This document shows, piece by piece, positions 9,238 through 17,524 of a stretch of DNA of 53,119 nt (position 1 is its first letter; the number at the start of each line of letters is the position of its first letter). The notes beneath the pieces were generated by a model, which was given only the letters and a program-made list of their open reading frames with translations, was not told the DNA's origin and did not search any database. This stretch comes from Tetragenococcus muriaticus DSM 15685. GTDB lineage: Bacteria; Bacillota; Bacilli; Lactobacillales; Enterococcaceae. The stretch spans positions 1 through 53,119 of the forward strand of contig NZ_AUIQ01000010.1 of NCBI RefSeq assembly GCF_000423785.1, given 5' to 3'. Position numbers and translations under genes: made by a program.

Positions 9238-10884
9238 ATGATGAATAATAAAGATCCCGAAACTCCAGAATTAACAAACGAAGATAAGATGGCTCGTGGT
9301 TCTGCATGGATGACTATAGGAAATATTGGTTCACGGCTTTTAGGCGTCATTTGGGTTTTGCCTTGGGTTTATTGGCTCGGTGATAATTATTTACCAGCAA
9401 ACGCTTTGTTTAATATGAGCTATAATATTTACGCTTTATTTTTAATGATTTCAACTGCAGGGCTGCCTTCTGCGATTGCTAAACAAGTTTCTTATTATAA
9501 TTCAATAAATGAATATAGAGCTAGCCAAAAACTTTTTATGCGGGCTATGCAATTAATGTTAGGATTAGGAGCTTTTTTTTCAGTTCTTATGTATTTTGCA
9601 GCTCCAGCGTTAGCAAGAAATGCTGGTGGAGGAGTTGAGTTAATTCCTTCTATGCGTTCATTAAGTGTAGCAATCCTTGTTATTCCACTGATGAGTGTTA
9701 TTCGTGGCTATTTCCAAGGACTACAAAATATGGCTCCCTACGCCATTTCTCAATTAGTTGAACAAGTCGCTCGTGTTTTCTATTTGTTAACTGCTACATT
9801 TATTATTATGCGATTAGGAAGTGGAGACTATGTTGCTGCAGTGACGCAGTCAACGTTTGCCGCTTTTATCGGAGCGTTAGCCAGCATTGCTGTGTTGGTT
9901 TACTATTATAGAAAAGAAAAAGCTAAGATTGACATCTTAGTTGATATGAGCCCAGGAAATGTTAAAGTGAATACAACAAGATTGTTGTTACAAACTATCC
10001 GAGAAGCGGTTCCTTTTATCATTGTTGGCTCAGGGATTACGATTTACAAATTAGTTGATCAGTATACTTTTATTAGCACCATGGAACGTTTTACTGAATA
10101 TTCTAATCAGCAATTACAGTCCTTATTTGCTTTATTTAGTGGAAATCCAGATAAACTAGTAATGGTCGTGATTGGTTTGGCAACTTCTTTAGCTACGGTA
10201 GGCCTACCTTTAGTTACTGAAGCTTTTGCTAAAAAAGACAGTCCTGCTTTAGCTAAATTGGTAAGTAACAATCTGCAGTTATATACGTTTGTTATGTTTC
10301 CATCCACGTTTGGAATGATGCTATTAGCTTACCCTTTAAATACGTTGTTTTATCAACCGAATCGCTTAGGTGCAAGCTTGTTAATTGCAGTAAGTTTTTC
10401 TGGTTTACTCTTAGGATTATTTATGCTGACTTCAAGTATGTTACAAGGAATTTACGAAAATCCTTCGGCTGTTCTTTATTTTGTGATTGGACTAGCTGTT
10501 AAATTTTTGGCACAGACCGTAATGATTTATATGCTAGAATCTTATGGTCCTGTAGTTTCCACTATACTTGGTTTTAGCATTACTTGTTTTTTGAATTTAC
10601 GTAAATTGCATCAAAAAACTGGATTTAATATCGGTTTGACGCTTCGTCGTGTAGTACTTATCTTTTTGTTGTCCATGGTTATGGTTGTTTCTGCTGCAAT
10701 TGCGCGTGGCGTTTTTGGAATGGTGTTTACACAAGAGCAAAAAACACAATCTTTTGTGTTAATCGTACTTGTTGCTATTGTAGGTATAGTAGTCTACCTT
10801 TACACGACGTTGAAAGTCCGTTTAGTTGATAAACTTTTAGGTGCAAGAGTAGCCTCATTGCGGACAAAATTAAAGATAAAGTAG
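9238..10884 (+). CDS. murJ: Lipid II flippase MurJ (YtgP/SpoVB-like MOP family)
   Basis: This polytopic protein of 548 residues has about fourteen hydrophobic segments. Its N-terminal region (ARGSAWMTIGNIGSRLLGVI) is typical of the Gram-positive YtgP group, which moves lipid-linked peptidoglycan precursor to the outer leaflet. I place the start at ATG 9238 because GGAGAAG at 9225-9231 sits six bases upstream; a TTG at 9223 lies at that ribosome site. It is divergent from murE, a pairing also seen in streptococci. A terminator follows. Confidence 0.9.
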   Translation: MMNNKDPETPELTNEDKMARGSAWMTIGNIGSRLLGVIWVLPWVYWLGDNYLPANALFNMSYNIYALFLMISTAGLPSAIAKQVSYYNSINEYRASQKLFMRAMQLMLGLGAFFSVLMYFAAPALARNAGGGVELIPSMRSLSVAILVIPLMSVIRGYFQGLQNMAPYAISQLVEQVARVFYLLTATFIIMRLGSGDYVAAVTQSTFAAFIGALASIAVLVYYYRKEKAKIDILVDMSPGNVKVNTTRLLLQTIREAVPFIIVGSGITIYKLVDQYTFISTMERFTEYSNQQLQSLFALFSGNPDKLVMVVIGLATSLATVGLPLVTEAFAKKDSPALAKLVSNNLQLYTFVMFPSTFGMMLLAYPLNTLFYQPNRLGASLLIAVSFSGLLLGLFMLTSSMLQGIYENPSAVLYFVIGLAVKFLAQTVMIYMLESYGPVVSTILGFSITCFLNLRKLHQKTGFNIGLTLRRVVLIFLLSMVMVVSAAIARGVFGMVFTQEQKTQSFVLIVLVAIVGIVVYLYTTLKVRLVDKLLGARVASLRTKLKIK

Positions 10885-10898
10885 TATTGATCAATAAA

Positions 10899-10932
10899 TT
10901 CGAAAATCGTATTGGTTTTCGAACTTTCTTTT
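10899..10932 (+). terminator. Terminator after murJ
   Basis: TTCGAAAA (10899-10906) pairs with TTTTCGAA (10916-10923), followed by CTTTCTTTT. It ends at the ribosome site of the next gene, so it could also attenuate readthrough into it. Confidence 0.7.
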
Positions 10933-10945
10933 AGGAGGAAAAGAT

Positions 10946-11665
10946 TTGCGTTTAGATAAATATTTAGCCAATATGGGATTTGGTTCTAGAAAAGAAGTTA
11001 AAAAACTGATAAAAAATAAACGAGTAGCCGTAAATGAAAAAATAGAGACCGTAGATAAATATCAAGTGAACGAGCAGGAAGACCATGTGACTTTAGATGG
11101 GGAAGAAATTATCTATCAAAAGTACTTTTATTATATGCTCAATAAACCGGCAGGGGTTATCACTGCAACAATAGATGATTTTGAACCGACTGTTTTAGAT
11201 ATTTTTTCTGACCAAGATTTTCGTATGGACCTTAGCCCAGTGGGACGATTAGACAAAGATACCGAAGGATTGCTTATAATAACCAATGATGGAGCGCTTT
11301 CTCATCGCTTGCTTTCGCCCAAAAAACATGTAGAAAAAGAATATTTAGCCAAGATTGATGGCATTATGACTTCTGCAGATGCTGACCGTGTTGCTAGTGG
11401 TATGCAAATTGATGGAGGCGAAGTCTGTTTGCCAGCGAAACTAATAATTGATGAAGTAGATGAAAAAAACGAGGAGACAACAATTCGTTTAGTCCTTCAG
11501 GAAGGAAAGTTTCATCAAATAAAACGTATGATTTATACTCTAGGAAAAGAAGTTATGTATTTGCAGCGTATCCGTATGGGTCAGCTATATCTAGACGAGC
11601 AATTAGATCTTGGAAGTTATCGTGAGTTAACCGAAGAAGAAATGATGCTATTAGAACGAAAATAA
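10946..11665 (+). CDS. RsuA-family 16S rRNA pseudouridine synthase
   Basis: The 239-residue protein begins with an S4-like RNA-binding domain (residues 1-50, RLDKYLANMGFGSRKEV) and continues with the RsuA/RluB/E/F catalytic fold. The catalytic aspartate is Asp103 in GRLDKDTEGLL. Members isomerise a specific uridine in rRNA, and this subgroup resembles those acting on 16S U516. Translation starts at TTG 10946, with AGGAGG at 10933-10938. It converges on the next synthase, with only five bases between stop codons and no visible terminator. Confidence 0.9.
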   Translation: MRLDKYLANMGFGSRKEVKKLIKNKRVAVNEKIETVDKYQVNEQEDHVTLDGEEIIYQKYFYYMLNKPAGVITATIDDFEPTVLDIFSDQDFRMDLSPVGRLDKDTEGLLIITNDGALSHRLLSPKKHVEKEYLAKIDGIMTSADADRVASGMQIDGGEVCLPAKLIIDEVDEKNEETTIRLVLQEGKFHQIKRMIYTLGKEVMYLQRIRMGQLYLDEQLDLGSYRELTEEEMMLLERK

Positions 11666-11670
11666 ACAAA

Positions 11671-12525
11671 TTAAAAGAGGCCCGGTTCCGCAGTTATTGT
11701 AAGCTTTTCTTGAGTAAAAGGATGGAATAATTCCATTTCATAAGCATGCAAAGCTAGGCGAGGGGCCTTTTTGTTTTGATATAGAGGGTCTCCTATAACA
11801 GGATGACCGATACTTGCTAAATGAACTCGTATTTGGTGAGTTCTACCTGTAGTAAGCGTGCAATAAATTTCGCTTGTATTTTTGTGCATTTGATAGACAT
11901 TTATTTGAGTTGTAGCTGGTTTTCCGCCCTTGGGGTCGATAATTCGTTTGCGGCGGTCATGGCGATCGCGTCCAATTTTTTTATTAATCGTACAATCACT
12001 GGATAATTTTCCCCAAACAGTCGCTTGGTAACGTCGATGAATTTTCTTTTTTTCTAAAAGTCTACCTAAAATAGGGAGGACAAGTGGATTTTTAGCAAAT
12101 AGTATTATTCCTGATGTTTCCTTGTCTAAACGATGGACAACATAAGGTTGTGTTCCCTGATCAGATAAATAAGCAGTTAAATCATTTAAAAGCGTCCCTG
12201 TTTCTGTAGGTTGATTCGGATGCGTTTTGACTCCAGCTGGTTTATTAAGTACAATTAAATGCTCGTCTTCGTATAAAATATGGAGGTTTTCTTTCAATCC
12301 ACTGTTTACTTTTTGATAGGTGTAGTCTGATTCTTCGATTCGTAGAGTGATGAGGTCATTCGCATACACAAATTCATGAAATTTTATTGGCTGATGATTG
12401 CGCCAAACATTCCTACGAATTCGCAAAAAATGACGTACTTTTCGCGGAATAAGCCAATCATTTTCTAATAATTCACGAAGGGTTACCGTTTTTTGAAAAG
12501 CAGGTAGAGTTATTGAATAGTCCAT
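11671..12525 (-). CDS. RluA/RluD-family pseudouridine synthase
   Basis: The 284-residue enzyme carries the RluA-family catalytic motif HRLDKETSG with Asp134, and a second conserved block GRTHQIRVHLASIGHPVIGD. A degenerate S4-like N-terminal region precedes it. It should modify 23S rRNA or tRNA uridines; the target cannot be assigned. The gene is divergent from the PBP gene and convergent with the RsuA-type gene. Confidence 0.92.
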   Translation of the reverse strand: MDYSITLPAFQKTVTLRELLENDWLIPRKVRHFLRIRRNVWRNHQPIKFHEFVYANDLITLRIEESDYTYQKVNSGLKENLHILYEDEHLIVLNKPAGVKTHPNQPTETGTLLNDLTAYLSDQGTQPYVVHRLDKETSGIILFAKNPLVLPILGRLLEKKKIHRRYQATVWGKLSSDCTINKKIGRDRHDRRKRIIDPKGGKPATTQINVYQMHKNTSEIYCTLTTGRTHQIRVHLASIGHPVIGDPLYQNKKAPRLALHAYEMELFHPFTQEKLTITAEPGLF

Positions 12526-12702
12526 CTCATTCTTCCTTTCTATTTTGCTATTATATCATGTTTAACTCTTTTTTAATAAAAAAGTAAGCAAATGCAATAA
12601 GATAAATGATAAAATGTATGGGATTTATAAATGAAAATACATCGTAAGCAGTATTTGTACAAAAAAGAAGTATGCTACACTGATTAGCAGGAGGGAAAAG
12701 CA

Positions 12703-14856
12703 ATGGATTTTCAGCGCTTTTTTGGTGCAGTAAAAAAGTATTTATCATCATTTTGGGCATGGCTGAAACCATATCTTGTACAGTTTCATCACTGGCGCAA
12801 GCGTATTTGGAAAAAATATCATGTCAATAAAATATTATTATTAATTGGTTTAATTGTTATTTTAGTTATGAGTATTTACCTTTTTTATACAGCTAAAACA
12901 ACGAAAGTTCAAGAATTAAAAGCAGGTTTGCAAGAAGAGACAGTTATTTATGATAAAGATAATAATGAAGCAGGTAGTGTTTCTTCGCAAAAGGGGACTT
13001 ACGTGGGAGTAGAAGATATGTCTCCTTATGTGGTGGATGCGGTTGTTTCGACTGAAGATCGTGATTTTTACCAACACCATGGTTTTGATATTAAAGGAAT
13101 CGCACGAGCGGGTCTGCGTATGATTGTTAGAAGAAATACCTCTGGCGGCGGAGGGAGTACAATTACGCAACAATTAGCTAAGAACGCTTATTTGTCGCTC
13201 GATCAAACGTTTAATCGTAAAGCAAAGGAATTATTTTTAGCGATTGAGATCGAAAAAAACTACAGCAAAGATGAAATTATGTCTATGTATTTAAATAATT
13301 CTTATTTTGGTAATGGCGTTTGGGGGATTCAAGACGCAGCACAAAGGTATTTTGGTGTTGATGCTGTTGATTTAACTGTGGGAGAATCAGCGACCATTGT
13401 AGGAATGTTAAAGGGCCCTTCATTATATAATCCGATAGATAATCCGGAAAACGCGACCGCACGACGCGATACGGTTTTGCAATTGATGGTAGATAACGAG
13501 ACGTTGTCAGCTGAAGATGCACAGCAAGAAGAACAAGTAGCAATGGATAGTTTAGTGAATGACAACTATCAGCAAGAAGAAGAAGGCTACCAGTACCCTT
13601 ATTATTTTGATGCAGTTATTGAAGAAGCAGAAGAAAGATACGATATCAATGCAGATGATCTCATGAATCGTGGGTATAAAGTTTATACTGCTCTTGACAC
13701 AAACTTTCAGGATGGTATGCAAGAAGTTTATGACAATAACGGCTATTTTCCTAGCGATGCTTCAGATGGAACGATGGTTCAATCTGGATCCGTAGCTGTT
13801 GACCCTGAAACAGGAGGGATACAGGCGATGGTAGGTCGGCGCGGAGAATATACCTTTAGAGGATTTAACTTTGCTACTGATATGAAACGTTCACCTGGCT
13901 CAACAATAAAACCACTAAGTGTTTATACTCCAGCGCTTGAAGCAGGATATATGCCGGATAGTGTGTTAAAAGATGAACCACAAGATTACTATGAGGCAGA
14001 AAATTATAGCGGTGACTATTCTGGTGAAGTTCCTATGTATCAAGCAGTAGCACAAAGTTTAAATTTACCAGCTGTTTGGTTATTACATGAAATGGGTATA
14101 AGTAAGGGATATAATAAGACAGAAGAGTTTGGTCTTGATCTAACAGAATCCGATCAATATTATGGTTTAGCACTAGGTGGTTTAGAGTATGGAACCTCTC
14201 CTATGGAAATGGCGGGGGCCTATAGTACTTTTGCTAATGGAGGGACTTTATACTCCCCGCATTTTATCACTAAAATTATTGATGCTAATGGAGCTGTAAT
14301 TGTTGATAACACGAATCCTGAGGGAGAAAAGATTATTTCAAATGAAACATCGAATGAAATGAATAGTATGCTTTTAGGTACGTTTTCAAATGGCACAGCG
14401 GCTAATGCCAACCCCTATGGATACACGGTAGCTGGTAAAACAGGGACCACTGAAACAAATTATGACCCTGAGCAGAATAACGACCAATGGATTATAGGTT
14501 ATACGCCGGATACGGTTATTTCTACTTGGCTTGGATTTGAAGAGTCAGAAAAAGATCATACATTTAGTGGTACTAGTGGAGAAGTTGTTGGTCAAGTTTT
14601 TAAAGCGCAAGCAGAAAATATGCTTCCTTATAGTAATAATACACCATTTGAAGTGGCTAATGCTTATAACACTGATGGAGAAGTTACAACTTCTTCGGAC
14701 GCTGAGGATGATTCATCAGATGAAGGTGAAAATAATTGGCAAGATGGAGTTGACCAGTTTACTGATGATGCTAAACAAGGATTAGGAGAATTCAGTGAAA
14801 GAATAAAGCAAGGCGGAGAGGACCTTATTCGCGGTTTTAAAGAACGTTTTAACTAA
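12703..14856 (+). CDS. Bifunctional class A penicillin-binding protein (PBP2a type)
   Basis: The 717-residue protein has a basic cytoplasmic N-terminus and one membrane anchor at about residues 44-63. The GT51 glycosyltransferase domain carries Glu118 in TEDRDFYQHHG and GGSTITQQLAKN. The transpeptidase domain has S400-T-I-K403, S452-L-N and K579-T-G-T. It polymerises and crosslinks glycan strands outside the membrane. Sequence and N-terminus resemble pneumococcal PBP2a. An acidic Ser/Asp tail follows the catalytic domain. GGAGGG precedes the ATG. A YheA/YlbF-family gene follows on the same strand. Confidence 0.95.
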   Translation: MDFQRFFGAVKKYLSSFWAWLKPYLVQFHHWRKRIWKKYHVNKILLLIGLIVILVMSIYLFYTAKTTKVQELKAGLQEETVIYDKDNNEAGSVSSQKGTYVGVEDMSPYVVDAVVSTEDRDFYQHHGFDIKGIARAGLRMIVRRNTSGGGGSTITQQLAKNAYLSLDQTFNRKAKELFLAIEIEKNYSKDEIMSMYLNNSYFGNGVWGIQDAAQRYFGVDAVDLTVGESATIVGMLKGPSLYNPIDNPENATARRDTVLQLMVDNETLSAEDAQQEEQVAMDSLVNDNYQQEEEGYQYPYYFDAVIEEAEERYDINADDLMNRGYKVYTALDTNFQDGMQEVYDNNGYFPSDASDGTMVQSGSVAVDPETGGIQAMVGRRGEYTFRGFNFATDMKRSPGSTIKPLSVYTPALEAGYMPDSVLKDEPQDYYEAENYSGDYSGEVPMYQAVAQSLNLPAVWLLHEMGISKGYNKTEEFGLDLTESDQYYGLALGGLEYGTSPMEMAGAYSTFANGGTLYSPHFITKIIDANGAVIVDNTNPEGEKIISNETSNEMNSMLLGTFSNGTAANANPYGYTVAGKTGTTETNYDPEQNNDQWIIGYTPDTVISTWLGFEESEKDHTFSGTSGEVVGQVFKAQAENMLPYSNNTPFEVANAYNTDGEVTTSSDAEDDSSDEGENNWQDGVDQFTDDAKQGLGEFSERIKQGGEDLIRGFKERFN

Positions 14857-15001
14857 GTGCTGCGGTGTATCTAAGAAGTTATTCCCAAGCGCAACATAAA
14901 CAGCTAACTAACGTTTGTCTTCATACAAGCTTAGCCATGTTAGCCAATCAAAGTTGAACATGTTACAATTAAGTAAATAAAGAAAAAGTGAGGAAAAATT
15001 T

Positions 15002-15343
15002 ATGGCAAATATTTATGATACAGCGAATCAATTGGAAGGAGAAATCCGTGAATTAGATCAGTTTAAAGAGTTAAGCGCGTCTTTTGCAGAACTGAAAAAA
15101 AATGAGACAGCGTACCTTTTATTTAAAGAATTCCAATCTTTCCAACAAGAACTACAACAAAAGATGTCGCAAGGAGAAGACATGACGGACGAAGATGCAC
15201 AAAAAGCACAAGAATTAGCTCAAAAAGTGCAACAAGAACCGTTGATCAATGATTTAATGCAAAAAGAGCAAGACTTTAGTACAACAATCAATGATTTAAA
15301 CCGTGTTATTATGACGCCATTAAGAGAATTGTACGAAGGATAA
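15002..15343 (+). CDS. YlbF/YmcA superfamily protein (YheA, UPF0342-like)
   Basis: The 113-residue protein is almost wholly alpha-helical with heptad patterns. It contains the [17 protein letters not shown] and [15 protein letters not shown] segments typical of the YheA branch of the YlbF family. Better-known relatives YlbF and YmcA are RNase Y accessory factors in Bacillus, but YheA function is unclear. GTGAGGA precedes the ATG. It sits 145 bases after the PBP gene and ends at a strong hairpin. Confidence 0.85.
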   Translation: MANIYDTANQLEGEIRELDQFKELSASFAELKKNETAYLLFKEFQSFQQELQQKMSQGEDMTDEDAQKAQELAQKVQQEPLINDLMQKEQDFSTTINDLNRVIMTPLRELYEG

Positions 15344-15347
15344 AATA

Positions 15348-15420
15348 AAAAAAGCTGGGATGAAGCTTTTCAATGATGTTGGTAAACATACCAATCGTCA
15401 AAGCTTCCCCCAGTTTTTAT
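15348..15420 (+). terminator. Large branched terminator after the YheA/YlbF-family gene
   Basis: An outer stem pairs AAAAAGCTGGG-TGAAGCTTT with AAAGCTTC-CCCAGTTTTT, with single mismatches. Inside it TTGGTA and TACCAA form a second hairpin. A T-run follows. Confidence 0.85.
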
Positions 15421-15549
15421 TATACCTAAGCAACACCTAGATAAAACCAGCGGAATACCAAGGTGAAATACAGGTGTGTGCTGAGTCAGAGAGAGTATTA
15501 ATAAGGCTTACAATAATTTTTACTAAAAAATGGAACTATTTGATTCTTG

Positions 15550-16119
15550 TTATTTCCAGAATTGATACCATTTTTTATTTTTTTGTTGTTTTAAAGAGGC
15601 TAATTCTGACTCGAGAGCTTCTTTTTCTTGCTGCATTGTTTCAGTTTGCTGTAATTGTTCTTTTAATTGCATAAGTTGTTCGTCTTTTTGCTGTAGTTTT
15701 TCGTCAACCTCTTCTTCTTCTTTTTTTGTATCAGTATCTTCTTCTTTAGGAGCCTCAATTGATGAGTATTGACGCAATTCTTTAATTATTTTTTTGTCTT
15801 CTGCATTAAGTTGTTGTTGTTGATCCACTAGTTTATGTAATTGGTCAATTTGTTCATCTTTTCTACTTAATTGATCAATCAGATAATCGAACGAAGGGTT
15901 CACTTGGGATTCTGCATCATTTTCCTCTTGGTTTTCTTTAATGTCATCGCCTAAGTCATCAACAATTTTTTGGATACCAGAATTAAGCAAGTAAATCGTA
16001 TTATTTTCTTTAAAATAATCTTCTTCTGGTAGTTTTTTATAACGATAAATAATCTTATCTCGTGATACGTTTAGTTCGTTTGCCAATTGTGTTAGTGTTT
16101 TCTTTGTCTCTTCCGACAT
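15550..16119 (-). CDS. DUF536-type DNA-binding coiled-coil protein
   Basis: The 189-residue protein begins with a winged/HTH segment (TLTQLANELNVSRDKIIYRY, residues 8-27). A long glutamine- and glutamate-rich coiled coil (about 70-180) follows, then a short aromatic basic tip, KKWYQFWK. This layout matches DUF536 proteins, many of which accompany Rep genes on Gram-positive plasmids. AAGGAG precedes the ATG. Two CCTAGGTAA repeats lie in its 5' region and may be an operator. Function is unknown; a chromosomal copy without a rep gene is notable. Confidence 0.8.
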   Translation of the reverse strand: MSEETKKTLTQLANELNVSRDKIIYRYKKLPEEDYFKENNTIYLLNSGIQKIVDDLGDDIKENQEENDAESQVNPSFDYLIDQLSRKDEQIDQLHKLVDQQQQLNAEDKKIIKELRQYSSIEAPKEEDTDTKKEEEEVDEKLQQKDEQLMQLKEQLQQTETMQQEKEALESELASLKQQKNKKWYQFWK

Positions 16120-16149
16120 CTTGTAAGTCTCCTTTTATTTAATTAATTT

Positions 16150-16180
16150 CCTAGGTAATATCGAAGGATCGCCTAGGTAA
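16150..16180. promoter_or_regulatory. Two direct repeats CCTAGGTAA at 22-base spacing, possible operator
   Basis: CCTAGGTAA occurs at 16150-16158 and again at 16172-16180, so the copies fall on the same face of the helix. They lie 31-61 bases upstream of the DUF536 start, near where its transcript would begin. An autoregulatory role is inference. Confidence 0.4.
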
Positions 16181-16251
16181 AATCTTATCATATTTTTTTA
16201 TAAAAAACGATAGTTTATTTTCAGAGAGATTTTTATGTATAAAAAAGCGAA

Positions 16252-16277
16252 AGTTTGTTCGCTTTTTGCTGACTTCT
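16252..16277. terminator. Symmetric terminator-like hairpin in a divergent intergenic region
   Basis: AAAAAGCGAA (16252-16261) and TTCGCTTTTT (16268-16277) form a perfect ten-base stem with a six-base loop. A and T runs would make it work in both directions. No gene ends here; both neighbours start here. Confidence 0.55.
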
Positions 16278-16318
16278 AAATAAAAAAATGCTAAAATAAG
16301 GGATAAAGGAGGTTTGCT

Positions 16319-17524
16319 ATGTTACGTTTTATTCATTGTGCGGATTTACACTTTGATCGCCCTTTTGAAGGATTACACTTGGTTGCTGATAAAGCAAAAG
16401 AATTACCTAGGGAAAACGAACAAGTGCTACATAACATTGTAACGCTTGCTATAAAAGAGTCGGTTGATTTCTTACTTTTTGCTGGAGATACTTTTCACCA
16501 AAATCGACCTAGCTTGAAAACACAACAACAGTTTTTTCAACAAATCGAACGACTTAATGAAGAAAGAATACCCGTTTATATGATTTTTGGAAACCATGAT
16601 TTCTATGAAAAAGAGCGCTATTGGTTTGATTTTCCAGCAAATGTACATTTATTTAAAGAGGAAAGTGTTCAAACGATGACTGGTTATACAAATAACGGTC
16701 AATCCTATGCAATTAGTGGTTTTAGTTATTTGCATCCGCAAATAAGTCAAACTAAAGTGAATGAGTTTCCAATAAAACAAGCGGACTATCACTTGGGTAT
16801 GTACCATGGGGATATGGCAAGTGAGAATTTTGCCCCTTTTCAAATACAAGCTATGAAACATAAAAATTATGACTACTGGGCGCTGGGTCATATTCATGTT
16901 CCGACGACACTTTCAGAAGAAGCGGCTATTTTATATGCTGGGACACCACAAGGACATACACAAAAAGAAGAACAAGCAGGAATTCAACTTGTCACTATAA
17001 AAGAAGGAACTACCACATGGCAAAGCAAAGATGTTTCTGCTGTTCAATGGAAAAAGAAAGAAATATCTTTGTCAGGCGTTCAGAAACAAAAGGCTGTTTT
17101 AGATAACATTGTCGCTTCTTTTGAAACTTCGGAAAAAGCTTTGGTTAAGTTAAACTTGAAAAATACGACATTGTTACCTCAAAATTGGTTACAAGAAAGA
17201 GAAATGATAGAATTACTTGATTATGTTAATGAATATTTAGAAAAACATCATTTTCAACAACTGGTATATCAAATTGATACAAAAGAAGAAAGCACCAGTG
17301 AAAAAATAACAATTTCTGCAAACAAAGAACTAATTGAACATTTATACGCTACATATCAGCAACAAGATGTATTTTTTGAAACGATAAATGAGCTTGTTAA
17401 CTATCCTTTAGCACAACAAGCTATACCATTAGAAACATTACAAGAAGAAGCGTTTGCTCAAATGCAAAAGCAATTAAAAAGCGAATTTAGTTGGAGGAAG
17501 CTAGATGGAAGTAAAGAAAGCTGA
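16319..17524 (+). CDS. yhaO: YhaO-type metallophosphoesterase, SbcD/Mre11-like nuclease subunit
   Basis: The 401-residue protein has the calcineurin-like metal motifs in order: D-x-H (ADLHFD, residues 9-14), GDTFH, GNHDFYE and GHIHVP. These are typical of the SbcD/Mre11 fold. AAGGAGG precedes the ATG. It overlaps the ATPase partner yhaN by 20 bases, so the two subunits are translationally coupled. By analogy with SbcCD the complex should process DNA ends, although YhaO/YhaN biochemistry is less established. Confidence 0.9.
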   Translation: MLRFIHCADLHFDRPFEGLHLVADKAKELPRENEQVLHNIVTLAIKESVDFLLFAGDTFHQNRPSLKTQQQFFQQIERLNEERIPVYMIFGNHDFYEKERYWFDFPANVHLFKEESVQTMTGYTNNGQSYAISGFSYLHPQISQTKVNEFPIKQADYHLGMYHGDMASENFAPFQIQAMKHKNYDYWALGHIHVPTTLSEEAAILYAGTPQGHTQKEEQAGIQLVTIKEGTTTWQSKDVSAVQWKKKEISLSGVQKQKAVLDNIVASFETSEKALVKLNLKNTTLLPQNWLQEREMIELLDYVNEYLEKHHFQQLVYQIDTKEESTSEKITISANKELIEHLYATYQQQDVFFETINELVNYPLAQQAIPLETLQEEAFAQMQKQLKSEFSWRKLDGSKES

